Positions 1 through 7,099 of a stretch of DNA of 10,294 nucleotides are shown here, in pieces. Source of the DNA: Acidilobaceae archaeon (GTDB lineage: Archaea; Thermoproteota; Thermoprotei_A; Sulfolobales; Acidilobaceae); the NCBI GenBank assembly GCA_026985435.1, contig JALSQL010000085.1, positions 1-10,294 on the forward strand. Direction: 5' to 3'. The translations under genes were made by a program, and so were the position numbers. Position 1 is the stretch's first letter. The number at the start of each line of letters is the position of its first letter. The notes beneath the pieces are model-generated. The model did not search any database. It worked only from the letters and a program-made list of their open reading frames with translations, and was not told where the DNA came from.

Positions 1-713
1 GGCCCCCGGGTCCAGGGGCCCGGGCATGGCGGGAGGCTGGGGTTGACCAGCCTCACCTCGCCCGCGGTGGTGGCCTCGAGGCTGATGGCGGCCATGGGGA
101 CGCCGAGCTGGCGTGCCTCCCATATGAGGCTCGCGAGGGCCGGGTCCCCGTCGGGGTTGGCCGCGTAGCAGCGGGCCGCGGGGAACGCAGCTATGAACAC
201 TAGCATCACCCGCCTCCCCCTCCTGTGGGCCTCCATCATCCAGGAGACGTGCCTCCTCCCCCGGAGGCTCACCGTGTCGGGGTAGAGTGCCTCCCCGCGG
301 GGGCCCGCGAGGACCGCGCTCTTCGTCTCGACGAGGACCTCGGAGCCTCCGCAGTCGAGCCTGTAGTCGAGCCTCCCCACGGGCACCCTGGGGTGGCGGC
401 CTAGGAGCCTGCAGCCCCTGGCCCAGGGTAGGAGGCCGCCCTCCACGGCGGCCTCGAAAGCCCTGGCCTGGAGCACCGTGTCGACAACGGCTAGGCCGCC
501 GTGGTACTCCACCGCGGCGAGCCTCAGCCTGAGGCGGGGGCCCCTTATGGGGTAGGCTAGGCACCTCACCCCGGGCACCAGGACGTCTAGGAGCCTCCCC
601 GTGTTGGTGTTGTGTAGGACGAGGCTCTCACCCCGGGGCCCCCGGGCGGCGACCCGGAAGCGGTCCAGCCGGGCCTCCACCCTGCAGGGCACGGGGTCGA
701 ACCTCGCCAGCAC
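1..713 (-). CDS. sfsA: SfsA-family protein (sugar fermentation stimulation homolog), 3' end cut by window edge
   Basis: Reading the minus strand from a GTG at 713 gives 237 uninterrupted codons, close to the family's usual 230, so only a few C-terminal residues should be missing. Family landmarks appear in order: an N-terminal OB-fold-like part ending in HNTNTGRLLDVLVPG (34-48, cf. usual PNTGR), GRLDYRL (113-119), VETKSAVL (128-135) and YPDTVSLRGRRH (144-155). The Asp of GRLDY and the ExK of VETKS resemble a PD-(D/E)xK nuclease core. SfsA proteins are known as DNA-binding proteins linked to maltose metabolism in Escherichia coli; their role in archaea is unclear. The start is uncertain: GTG 713 has a GGAG eight to eleven bases upstream and gives the expected N-terminus, while an in-frame CTG at 725 is preceded by GGGGGGTG. 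The gene lies about 40 bases after the kinase stop and is probably co-transcribed with it. Confidence 0.85.
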   Translation of the reverse strand, partial: MLARFDPVPCRVEARLDRFRVAARGPRGESLVLHNTNTGRLLDVLVPGVRCLAYPIRGPRLRLRLAAVEYHGGLAVVDTVLQARAFEAAVEGGLLPWARGCRLLGRHPRVPVGRLDYRLDCGGSEVLVETKSAVLAGPRGEALYPDTVSLRGRRHVSWMMEAHRRGRRVMLVFIAAFPAARCYAANPDGDPALASLIWEARQLGVPMAAISLEATTAGEVRLVNPSLPPCPGPWTRG

Positions 714-753
714 CGCCGGCTCCAGCCCGCGGCACCCCCCAGCGTCTGCGGGG

Positions 754-1434
754 CTAGGCGGCGAGCAGCAGGAGGGCGGTCGTGGCGAGGGCTATGAGTA
801 TGTTGTCGTCGACCGGGGGGAACTCGAAGCGCTCCACAACCCCCGCGACGAGGCCCGCGAGGCCCCCCAGGGCGCCGCCGTAGGCGAGGCCCAGGGGTAT
901 CGTGACCGCCAGCATGGCCACGTTCCCGGCCCAGTGCTTGGTGCGCCGGGCGAAGAGGGCGTTCCTCACGACGCCGGTTACCGCGTCGCCGAACGCTATG
1001 AAGAGCGCCGGGAGGACGGCGAGCCTGGGGTCCCCGAGGGCGGCCCAGAGGAGCGCCACGCTCGCGCCCCAGGCTATTGTGAAGTTGACCTCGTACGCGT
1101 TCTCGGGCGTCTGGAACCAGTACATCAGCCTCCCGCTCCTCCTCATGTAGAGGAGGAAGCCGCCCAGGGCCAGCGCCATGGCGAGGGGGACCAGCGGCTC
1201 CCGGAACACGACGGGCACGAGGAGCGCCACGACTCCCCCGGCGGCGGCGTGTATTACCTTCCTGTTATAGTATATGGCGACGTTGTGGGGCAGCCCCCGG
1301 CGCCTCATGGCGTGGTAGAGCGGCTTGGTGGCGTAGACGACGGCTAGAACCATCGCCCCGAGCGGCAGGGCGGCGAGGGCGTCCCTGGCCATGCTGGCCG
1401 GGTCCACGCAGGTCGCGCCGAGGCAGTCCAACAC
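754..1434 (-). CDS. Dolichol/polyprenol kinase-like integral membrane protein
   Basis: The 226-residue product is largely hydrophobic, with about seven likely membrane segments (near 18-36, 61-77, 80-97, 117-133, 137-155, 173-200, 211-226). It carries the marks of the CTP-dependent lipid kinase family that includes dolichol kinase (Sec59), Dgk1 and phytol kinase: NRKVIH at 57-62, a GD pair at 149-150 in FGDAVTGVVRN, a basic RRTKHWAGN stretch (163-171), and E201 followed by DDN (209-211) near the end. Members transfer phosphate from CTP to a membrane lipid alcohol. In Crenarchaeota the likely substrate is dolichol, the carrier for protein N-glycosylation, but the sequence cannot fix the substrate. 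The start is GTG at 1434, which fits a short leader from the TATA box at 1464; an ATG at 1392 would remove 14 residues but has no clear ribosome site. It heads a two-gene minus-strand unit with the SfsA gene. Confidence 0.8.
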   Translation of the reverse strand: MLDCLGATCVDPASMARDALAALPLGAMVLAVVYATKPLYHAMRRRGLPHNVAIYYNRKVIHAAAGGVVALLVPVVFREPLVPLAMALALGGFLLYMRRSGRLMYWFQTPENAYEVNFTIAWGASVALLWAALGDPRLAVLPALFIAFGDAVTGVVRNALFARRTKHWAGNVAMLAVTIPLGLAYGGALGGLAGLVAGVVERFEFPPVDDNILIALATTALLLLAA

Positions 1435-1463
1435 CGTCCCTTGTGGGCGACCGGGTGGGGCCG

Positions 1464-1470
1464 CTTAAAA
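1464..1470. promoter_or_regulatory. Shared bidirectional TATA box (CTTAAAA / TTTTAAG)
   Basis: An AT-rich heptamer in very GC-rich DNA between divergent genes. CTTAAAAG reads CTTTTAAG on the other strand, so it can serve as TATA box both ways. With archaeal initiation about 25 bases downstream, transcripts would begin near 1440 on the minus strand (almost leaderless for GTG 1434) and near 1494 on the plus strand (leader of about 24 bases for GTG 1518). No second AT-rich element is visible in the gap. Confidence 0.6.
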
Positions 1471-1482
1471 GGCCGGCGCCCC

Positions 1483-1500
1483 CCGGGGGTCCACCCCCGG
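1483..1500. promoter_or_regulatory. Operator-like interrupted palindrome at the predicted start of the binding-protein transcript
   Basis: Two perfect 8-base arms, CCGGGGGT and ACCCCCGG, flank a 2-base spacer. The element covers the predicted plus-strand transcription start (about 1494) and lies between the shared TATA box and the ribosome site of the binding-protein gene. Dimeric archaeal repressors often bind there, so it is a candidate operator; it could equally be a leader hairpin or a chance palindrome in G/C-rich DNA. Confidence 0.35.
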
Positions 1501-1517
1501 CCCTGGGGGTGTAGGGT

Positions 1518-2633
1518 GTGAGGGGCTCAAAGATAGTGGCTGTCGCCGTGGTCGTGCTAGCCGTGGCCGGGGCGGCCGCCTACCTGGCGCTGCCCCGCGG
1601 CGGCGGGGGCTCGAGCGGCGGGGAGGCCGTGCTGAAGGTGCTGAACTACAGCGACTACATGGACCCCGAGGTGATAAAGGAGTTCGAGAGGGAGTACCAC
1701 GTCAAGGTGGTATACGACGAGTACGAGGCTGCGGAGGAGGCGTGGGCGAAGCTCAAGGCGGGGGGCGCTGGGTACGATGTGATAATAACGGCCCACTCCT
1801 ACGTGGGCCTGGCCAGGCAGATGGGCCTCCTCCACCCCCTCAACAAGAGCATGCTGCCTAACCTCAAGTACCTAGACCCTCGGGTGGCCCGCCACCCGGC
1901 CGACCCCAACCAGGACTATGCTGTGCCCTACATGTGGGGCACCACGGGTATAGCTTACCTCGACAACTGCGTTGACAGCCCGCCCCAGACGTGGAGGGAG
2001 TTCTTCAACACGACGTACCTGAAGCCCTACAAGGGGAGGGTGAGCCTCCTCTCCGAGTTCTCCGAGGCCATAATGGCGGCGATGATAGCCCTCGGCTACG
2101 ACCCCAGCGTGAGGAGCAACTGGAACGACCAGGTCATGTCGCAGGTCGAGCAGCTGCTCCAGCAGGTCAAGCCCTACCTCGTGGGCTTCTACGGCGCCTC
2201 CCAGTACTCGTCGGCCCTCGTGAGCGGCCAGCTCTGCCTGGCCGAGGCGTGGAGCGGCGACGTGCTCTTCCTCCAGCAGAACAACAGCCACATACAGTTC
2301 GTGAACCCGAGGGACGGGGCCCTCTACTGGGTGGACTTCATAGTGATACCCAGAGACGCGAAGCACGTGAAGGAGGCGCACGAGTTCATAAACTTCCTCC
2401 TACGCCCGGACGTCGCCGCCAGGAACGTCAAGTACGTCTGGTACGCCTCCGGCCTCAGGAAGGAGGTCCTCCTCGACTGGGCGAGGCAGCACAACGACAC
2501 GGAGCTAGTGGAGATACTCGAGAACCCCCTGGTCTACCCGTCGAGCGACGTGAAGCTGATACCCAGCCCCGTGCTAGACGAGGAGATGTCGAGGTACGTC
2601 GAGACCGTGAGGCTACACGTCCTCGGAGGCTAG
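1518..2633 (+). CDS. potD: Polyamine-type (PotD/PotF-like) ABC transporter substrate-binding protein
   Basis: The 371-residue protein captures substrate outside the cell for the ABC importer encoded next. Residues 5-25 form one hydrophobic segment, followed by a Gly/Ser linker (28-35). There is no lipobox Cys, so it is probably an N-terminally anchored binding protein. The body follows PotD: LKVLNYSDYMDP (39-50), DPNQDYAVPYMWGTTGIAY (129-147), LLSEFSEA (177-184), EAWSGD (243-248), LYWVDFIVIP (269-278), INFLLRPDVA (291-300). Positions matching the spermidine pocket of E. coli PotD are kept or conservatively changed: Y44 (Trp there), D46, Y47, E180, E183, W245, W271, D273, Y309. This supports a polyamine-like cation, although the exact ligand is inferred. 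C151 and C240 could form a disulfide. The GTG start is preceded by GGGGTG at 1506-1511. It is first in the importer cluster and is transcribed from the shared divergent promoter. Confidence 0.85.
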   Translation: MRGSKIVAVAVVVLAVAGAAAYLALPRGGGGSSGGEAVLKVLNYSDYMDPEVIKEFEREYHVKVVYDEYEAAEEAWAKLKAGGAGYDVIITAHSYVGLARQMGLLHPLNKSMLPNLKYLDPRVARHPADPNQDYAVPYMWGTTGIAYLDNCVDSPPQTWREFFNTTYLKPYKGRVSLLSEFSEAIMAAMIALGYDPSVRSNWNDQVMSQVEQLLQQVKPYLVGFYGASQYSSALVSGQLCLAEAWSGDVLFLQQNNSHIQFVNPRDGALYWVDFIVIPRDAKHVKEAHEFINFLLRPDVAARNVKYVWYASGLRKEVLLDWARQHNDTELVEILENPLVYPSSDVKLIPSPVLDEEMSRYVETVRLHVLGG

Positions 2634-2645
2634 CCCCCCGGGGGC
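2633..2645. repeat. Short palindrome after the binding-protein gene
   Basis: GCCCCC and GGGGGC arms surround one C, starting at the last base of the stop codon. A T5 run follows within five bases (2650-2654), so this may help end the binding-protein transcript. The same T run belongs to the TATA box of the next gene, so terminator and promoter would overlap. Evidence is structural only. Confidence 0.3.
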
Positions 2646-2649
2646 ACCC

Positions 2650-2658
2650 TTTTTAAAT
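2650..2658 (+). promoter_or_regulatory. TATA box for the ATPase-permease genes
   Basis: TTTTTAAAT is the only AT-rich stretch in the 68-base gap and lies about 50 bases before the TTG start at 2702, the same geometry as the TATA box and start of the binding-protein gene. It predicts a transcript start near 2680 and lets ATPase and permeases be expressed separately from the binding protein. Confidence 0.6.
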
Positions 2659-2701
2659 CCGCCAGAGGGGCGCCTGCCCCAAGAGGGGGCGGGCCGCCGG
2701 G

Positions 2702-3691
2702 TTGCCGGGCGTCGAGGTAATAGCTGAGGGCGTGGTGAAGACCTACAGCGGGGGCACGACGGCGCTCCGGGGCGTCGACCTGGAGGCGCCCCGGGGGAGG
2801 ATAACGACCCTACTGGGCCCGAGCGGCTGCGGCAAGACAACGCTCCTCAAGGTGATAGCGGGCCTCGAGAGGCCCGACAGGGGGAGGATACTCTTCGACG
2901 GCAGGGACGTCACGGGCCTGCCCCCCGAGAGGAGGAACGTGGGCTTCGTCTTCCAGGACCTGGCGCTCTTCCCGCACCTGAACGTGTTCGAGAACGTGGC
3001 CTTCGGCCTGCGGGTGAGGAGGCTCCCGGACCCGGAGGTTAGGAGGAGGGTCAGGTGGGCCCTCGAGCTCGTAGGCCTAGACCCGGGCGAGTACGGGTCT
3101 AGGAGGGTGAACCAGCTGAGCGGGGGCCAGCAGCAGAGGGTGGCGCTCGCGAGGGCGCTCGTAGTCGAGCCCAGCGTGCTCCTCCTAGACGAGCCGTTCG
3201 CCCACCTCGACTACAAGATAAAGCAGAGGCTCCTCCTGGAGCTGAAGAGGATACAGAGGGAGACCGGCGCGACCGTCGTCTACGTGACCCACGACCAGAA
3301 CGAGGCCATGAGCGTGAGCCACAGGATAGCCGTGATGAGGGACGGGCTGGTTGTCCAGGTGGGGGACCCCGTGGAGGTGTACGAGAGGCCGGCGAACTCG
3401 TTCGTCGCCTCCTTCTTCGGCGAGGCTAACATACTCCCCGGAGAGGGCGGCTTCATAGTCGTGAGGCCGGAGAGCGTGAGGCTCCTCGGGCCCGGGGAGG
3501 ACGGGGTCGACTACAGGCTTGCCGGTGTCGTGGACGACGTGGTCTTCCAGGGGCCCCTGGTCTACGTCTACGTGAGGGTCAACGGCTCCACGGTGAGGGC
3601 CGCCCTGCCCCGGGGCGCCCCCACGCCGAGCGTGGGGGATAGGGTGGTCGTGGGCTGGTCCAGGCGCGACGCCCGGGTGGTGGCGGAGTGA
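2702..3691 (+). CDS. potA: PotA-like ABC transporter ATP-binding protein
   Basis: This 329-residue cytoplasmic ATPase powers the importer formed with the two following permeases. All catalytic motifs are intact: Walker A GPSGCGKT (39-46), Q-loop Q85 in FVFQD, signature LSGGQ (139-143), Walker B VLLLDE (159-164) with catalytic E164, D-loop HLD, and switch His197 in VTHDQNEA, typical of the PotA/MalK class. After about residue 240 a TOBE-type regulatory domain follows, with VRPE at 254-257. The length is a little below that of bacterial PotA (about 370), with the shortening in the C-terminal domain. The TTG start puts the first beta strand (VEVIAEGVVKTY) in the expected place; no better start is present. 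The last codon and stop overlap the next gene's start in a GTGA arrangement. Polyamine rather than sugar transport is inferred from the neighbours; the ATPase alone does not distinguish them. Confidence 0.88.
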   Translation: MPGVEVIAEGVVKTYSGGTTALRGVDLEAPRGRITTLLGPSGCGKTTLLKVIAGLERPDRGRILFDGRDVTGLPPERRNVGFVFQDLALFPHLNVFENVAFGLRVRRLPDPEVRRRVRWALELVGLDPGEYGSRRVNQLSGGQQQRVALARALVVEPSVLLLDEPFAHLDYKIKQRLLLELKRIQRETGATVVYVTHDQNEAMSVSHRIAVMRDGLVVQVGDPVEVYERPANSFVASFFGEANILPGEGGFIVVRPESVRLLGPGEDGVDYRLAGVVDDVVFQGPLVYVYVRVNGSTVRAALPRGAPTPSVGDRVVVGWSRRDARVVAE

Positions 3692-4464
3692 AGCCGAGGC
3701 CCTCAGCCGTCCTGGCGCCTATGGCTTTGTTCCTCGCCGCCTTCTTCTACGCCCCCTTCATAGTGCTGGCCTACCAGAGCCTCCAGACCCCCGGGGGGCG
3801 GGGGGTCACGCTGGAGAACTACCTGACAGTCTTCCGGGACCCCGCCTACTTCAAGGTGGTGCTCTCAAGCCTGGCCATAGCCGGGGAGACCACGCTCGCC
3901 ACGCTGGCCCTGGCGCTCCCGGCGGCCTACTACATAGCCCGCATGTCTGGGCCCCGTGAGGGCCCCATACTGCTGGCCCTGCTCCTCACCCCGTTCTGGG
4001 TCGACGTCCTGCTCCGCTCCTTCGCCCTGAAGAGCATCATCTACACGCTGGGTATGAGGGAGGGCTACGCGGCCATGATGGTTGGCATGGTCTACGAGTA
4101 CCTCCCGATAATGTTCCTCCCAATATACGCCTCCATGCTGAGGATACCCGAGTCCGCGGTCGCCGCCGCGAGGGTGCTGGGGGCCACGCCGAGGGATGTG
4201 ACCCTCAGGGTGGTGCTGCCCCTCACCCTCCCCGGCATAGTGGCGGGCTCGGCCCTCGTGCTACTCATGTCCATGACGGAGTTCGTGGTGCCAGCCCTCC
4301 TGGGCGGCACGAAGGGCTTCACCGTGGGCAGCCTGATCTACTACCTCTTCCTCAGCGGGGGCCTCTGGGGGGTGGGCGCGGCCCTCGCCGTGCTGCTGAC
4401 CGCCGCCCTCACCGTGGCGGCGTTCCTCCTGGCGAGGAGGGCCGGGGGCGAGCTGGCGTGGTAG
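3688..4464 (+). CDS. potB: PotB-like ABC transporter permease
   Basis: The product has 258 residues with about six membrane segments (near 10-29, 60-85, 92-113, 130-152, 180-205, 225-250). The cytoplasmic EAA loop, which docks on the ATPase, spans about 156-183, with AARVLGATPRD and LPLTLPGIVAG matching the usual EAA-G-LP pattern. The stretches NYLTVF (44-49), YEYLPIMFLPIYASM (136-150) and MTEFVVPALLGG (196-207) are typical of PotB rather than generic sugar permeases. Its GTG start overlaps the ATPase stop by four bases (GTGA), which implies translational coupling. It should pair with the next gene product as a heterodimeric channel for the ligand delivered by the binding protein. It is slightly shorter than bacterial PotB (about 275-285), mainly at the N-terminus. 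Confidence 0.87.
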   Translation: MKPRPSAVLAPMALFLAAFFYAPFIVLAYQSLQTPGGRGVTLENYLTVFRDPAYFKVVLSSLAIAGETTLATLALALPAAYYIARMSGPREGPILLALLLTPFWVDVLLRSFALKSIIYTLGMREGYAAMMVGMVYEYLPIMFLPIYASMLRIPESAVAAARVLGATPRDVTLRVVLPLTLPGIVAGSALVLLMSMTEFVVPALLGGTKGFTVGSLIYYLFLSGGLWGVGAALAVLLTAALTVAAFLLARRAGGELAW

Positions 4465-5258
4465 AGGCTGGGAGGAGGCTTGCCAGGCTGTACACATACG
4501 CCCTCATAGCGGCGCTGTACGCCCCCATAGTCGTGATGGCCGCCTATAGCTTTGACGACAGCAAGTTCTTCGGGGTCTGGGGCGGCTTCACCGCGAGGTG
4601 GTACCGCCTCCTAGCCCACGACCCCCAGGCGTGGGAGGCGCTCCGAAACAGCGTGGCGGTGGCGGTGGCGAGCGCCCTCATATCAACGGCCCTGGCGCTC
4701 CCGGCGGCCCTCTCCACTAGGAAGGTTGACCGCGACCTCGCGAGCCTCCTGACCTACCCGCCCGTTATCATGCCGGAGATAACGGAGGCCGTGGCTCTCA
4801 TGATCATGTTCCTCAAGCTCGGCTTCCCCCTGGGGGTTGTGAGCGTCGTGATAGGCCACACGGCGTTCAACGTGGCGTATGCCTACGTCGCCCTAACCCC
4901 GGCAGGCTCGAGCGGGGCCCGCCTGGCGATGGCGGCTAGGACCCTGGGGGCCGGGCCCCTGGAGGCCTTCCTCAGGGTTGCGGTGCCTGTCTCGATGCCC
5001 GGCATAGTGGCGGCCCTCGCGCTCACGTTCATGATGAGCTTCACCGACTTCACCAAGACGCTCTTCACCAAGGGGCCCGGCTTCGTGACGCTCCCCATAC
5101 TAATATGGAACAGGGCCCGCCGCCCCGGCCTCTCGCCCTACACCAGCCAGCCGGCCATAGCTGCCCTCTCCACAGTGCTCGTGGCGATGAGTATAGCCGT
5201 GGCGTTCACCTTCACCCTATACCAGGCCAGGCGCCAGCCCGGCCGGGGCGGGGCCTAG
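4458..5258 (+). CDS. potC: PotC-like ABC transporter permease
   Basis: This is the 266-residue second channel subunit, with about six membrane segments (near 13-31, 64-88, 97-120, 125-147, 179-200, 234-255). The family features are YAPIVVMAAYSF (21-32), the pattern PPVIMPEITEAVALMIMF (101-118), IGHTAFNVAYAYV (132-144) and the EAA loop at 158-183 (AARTLGAGPLEAF, then VPVSMPGIVAA). FTDFTKTLF (195-203) occupies the usual PotC position after the loop. The GTG start overlaps the potB stop region by seven bases. The GTG overlap and lack of any gap place it in one transcript with potA and potB. It is the last gene of the importer unit; a new TATA box begins six bases after its stop. Confidence 0.87.
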   Translation: MVEAGRRLARLYTYALIAALYAPIVVMAAYSFDDSKFFGVWGGFTARWYRLLAHDPQAWEALRNSVAVAVASALISTALALPAALSTRKVDRDLASLLTYPPVIMPEITEAVALMIMFLKLGFPLGVVSVVIGHTAFNVAYAYVALTPAGSSGARLAMAARTLGAGPLEAFLRVAVPVSMPGIVAALALTFMMSFTDFTKTLFTKGPGFVTLPILIWNRARRPGLSPYTSQPAIAALSTVLVAMSIAVAFTFTLYQARRQPGRGGA

Positions 5259-5263
5259 GGGAG

Positions 5264-5271
5264 CATATATC
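5264..5271 (+). promoter_or_regulatory. TATA box for the ABC exporter operon
   Basis: CATATATC stands out in GC-rich sequence just after the importer stop codon. Initiation would fall near 5292, giving a leader of about 20 bases before the TTG start at 5312. It separates exporter from importer transcription. Confidence 0.6.
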
Positions 5272-5296
5272 TACCCCCGACATAAGCCTAGCTGCC

Positions 5297-5303
5297 GGTG
5301 GAG
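5297..5303 (+). promoter_or_regulatory. Ribosome binding site deciding the TTG start at 5312
   Basis: GGTGGAG lies eight bases before TTG 5312. The frame is open much further upstream, to an ATG at 5105 inside the potC gene, but that start would add residues without domain character and would precede the TATA box at 5264. Confidence 0.55.
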
Positions 5304-5311
5304 CGCCCGCC

Positions 5312-7099
5312 TTGGAGGCGGCTGAGGGGGAGGGCAGCGGCTACTCGACGCTAGACGTTCTTGCAAGGCTAGCCAGGCTGCTGGCCGAGAGGCCCCTCCT
5401 GCTGGCGTCGTCGGCCGCGCTGGTCGTGGCGATGGCCCTCCTCACCTCCTACGTGCCCGTTCTGGTGCGCTACACCATAGACTACGGCGTCGCCGCGGGG
5501 GCGCCGCGGAGGGCAGCCTACTACGGGGGCCTCATACTCGCCCTCACAGGCCTCTCCGGGGCTGCCAGCTTCGCGGGCCGCTACCTCCAGGCGAGGCTCG
5601 CGCAGGAGACCGTGCTAAACCTGAGGCTCGAGGCGTTCAGGGCGCTGCTCCGGATGCCCCTGGCCTACTACGACAGAACCCTGACGGGCCAGCTCATATC
5701 GCGTGTGACAAACGACGCCGAGAGGGTGACCGGGTTCCTCGGCTTCAGGCTTAGGATGCTAGTCTACAGCCTTACACTCATAGCGTCGAGCGCTGCCCTC
5801 ATGTGGAGGATGAGCTGGCGCCTCTCCCTCGTAGCCCTAGCCGGGGTACTGGCGACGGTGGCGGCGAACGCCCTCTACGCCCGGCGTGTCAGGCCGCTCT
5901 ACGATAGGGTCCGCCACCAGACGGGGGTGCTGGCGAGCATCGCCGCCGGCGCGCTGGCGGGGGTGAAGACTGTCAAGGGCCTCGCCCTCGAGCCCGCGGT
6001 CCTCGAGAGGTTTAACGATGCGAACAGGCGCTACTACAGCCTCTACCTGGCGGCCGCGAGGCTCACCAGCATCTACGGCAACATGAGCTTCCTCATAATG
6101 GCCTTCGCCATGGCCGGCATACTCTACCTGGGCGGGGAGCTCGCCGCCTCGGGCGCCATAACGGTCGGCGTCCTAGCGGCGTTCCTAACCTACATGCTGA
6201 CCCTCATGTGGCCCCTCAACGCCCTCGGCTTCATAATAGGCGACATGCAGAGGGCGGTCGCCGCGGCGAGGAGGCTATTCGAAATCATAGACTCGGCCCC
6301 GCGCCGGGGGGAGCCCCCGGGCGCCGTCAGGCTGGAGAGGGTGAGGGGCGAGGTATCCCTGGAGGACGTGTGGTTCGAGTACGAGCCCGGGAAGCCCGTG
6401 CTCCGGGGGGTGAGCCTCCACGTGAGGCCGGGTGAGAGGCTACTAATAGTCGGCCCCCCGGGGAGCGGGAAGTCCACGCTGCTCCGCCTCATAGCGGGCC
6501 TCTACGAGCCCACCCGGGGGAGGGTCGCGATAGACGGTGTCGACGTGCGGAGGCTCTCCAGGGACACACTGAGGAGGGCTGTCGCATACGTCCCCCAGGA
6601 GCCCTTCATATTCAACAGGAGCATCCTGGAGAACATACTCGTAGGGAACCCCCACGCCTCGATGGAGCAGGTGAGGAGGGCCGCGGAGGCCGCCAGGATC
6701 AGGGAGTTCATAGAGAGCCTCCCCGACGGCTACAACACCATAGTGGGCGAGAGGGGCGTAACGCTGAGCGGCGGCCAGAGGCAGAGGCTAGCCCTCGCCA
6801 GGGCCCTCGTCGGGGACCCCAGGATAGTGCTCCTAGACGACCCGGCCTCGAACCTCGACGCCGAGACTGAGGCGAGGCTCGTGGACGACCTCTCCCAGGC
6901 CCTCCGGGGGCGGACCGTCATAGTGGTCTCGCAGAGGCCGAGCCTAGCCAGGATGGCCGACAGGGTGGTGGTCATGGTTGAGGGGAGGATAGTCGAGGAG
7001 GGCCGGCCCGGCGAGCTGCTCTCGGCTGACACCCTATTCAGGAGGCTCTACCACGGGGTGCCGAGCGGTGGCGGGGCGGTCGAGCCTAGGGCTGCTTAG
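5312..7099 (+). CDS. ABC exporter half-transporter with degenerate ATP site (heterodimer subunit 1)
   Basis: From TTG 5312 the product has 595 residues, normal for an ABC half-exporter. Residues 1-325 form a six-helix membrane domain of the multidrug/lipid exporter type, with the coupling-helix region LMRMPLAYYD-like ALLRMPLAYYD (111-121) and GQLISRVTNDAERV (126-139). The nucleotide-binding domain follows: Walker A GPPGSGKS (381-388), Q-loop Q429, GERG (479-482) and an ideal LSGGQ signature (485-489). The Walker B is IVLLDD (505-510), so Asp510 replaces the catalytic Glu, and the switch His is replaced by Gln541 in VVSQRPS. The same replacements mark the degenerate subunit of heterodimeric exporters such as Thermotoga TM287/TM288. 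The partner is the overlapping next gene. The exported substrate cannot be deduced; lipids, peptides or toxic compounds are all possible. Confidence 0.88.
   Translation: MEAAEGEGSGYSTLDVLARLARLLAERPLLLASSAALVVAMALLTSYVPVLVRYTIDYGVAAGAPRRAAYYGGLILALTGLSGAASFAGRYLQARLAQETVLNLRLEAFRALLRMPLAYYDRTLTGQLISRVTNDAERVTGFLGFRLRMLVYSLTLIASSAALMWRMSWRLSLVALAGVLATVAANALYARRVRPLYDRVRHQTGVLASIAAGALAGVKTVKGLALEPAVLERFNDANRRYYSLYLAAARLTSIYGNMSFLIMAFAMAGILYLGGELAASGAITVGVLAAFLTYMLTLMWPLNALGFIIGDMQRAVAAARRLFEIIDSAPRRGEPPGAVRLERVRGEVSLEDVWFEYEPGKPVLRGVSLHVRPGERLLIVGPPGSGKSTLLRLIAGLYEPTRGRVAIDGVDVRRLSRDTLRRAVAYVPQEPFIFNRSILENILVGNPHASMEQVRRAAEAARIREFIESLPDGYNTIVGERGVTLSGGQRQRLALARALVGDPRIVLLDDPASNLDAETEARLVDDLSQALRGRTVIVVSQRPSLARMADRVVVMVEGRIVEEGRPGELLSADTLFRRLYHGVPSGGGAVEPRAA
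7055..7060 (+). promoter_or_regulatory. Ribosome binding site inside the first exporter gene for the second
   Basis: GGGGTG lies seven bases before GTG 7068, within the coding sequence of the upstream subunit. It supports a start that overlaps the upstream gene by 32 bases. Confidence 0.5.

Noticed and set aside
1..26. Strong GC palindromes at the left edge (CCCGGG repeats)
   Set aside because: They lie in the C-terminal codons of the SfsA gene and similar G/C runs are frequent throughout; without the sequence beyond the edge no terminator can be claimed.
601..1347. Long plus-strand open frame opposite the kinase gene
   Set aside because: Its translation is rich in Gly, Pro, Arg, Glu and His with no domain, as expected from the antisense of a GC-rich gene, while the opposite frame has clear family motifs and membrane segments.
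1872..2381. Minus-strand open frame inside the binding-protein gene
   Set aside because: Low-complexity His/Val/Glu/Leu-rich translation, fully inside a gene with strong PotD similarity, with no promoter or ribosome site.
1991..2656. Second plus-strand frame inside the binding-protein gene
   Set aside because: Arg/Pro/Gly-rich translation produced by frame shift of a GC-rich gene; no recognisable domain.
5105..5311. Longer N-terminus for exporter subunit 1 from ATG 5105
   Set aside because: It would overlap the potC gene by 150 bases, cross a clear TATA box and add a Pro/His/Arg-rich tail unlike any ABC exporter; TTG 5312 has a ribosome site and the expected length.
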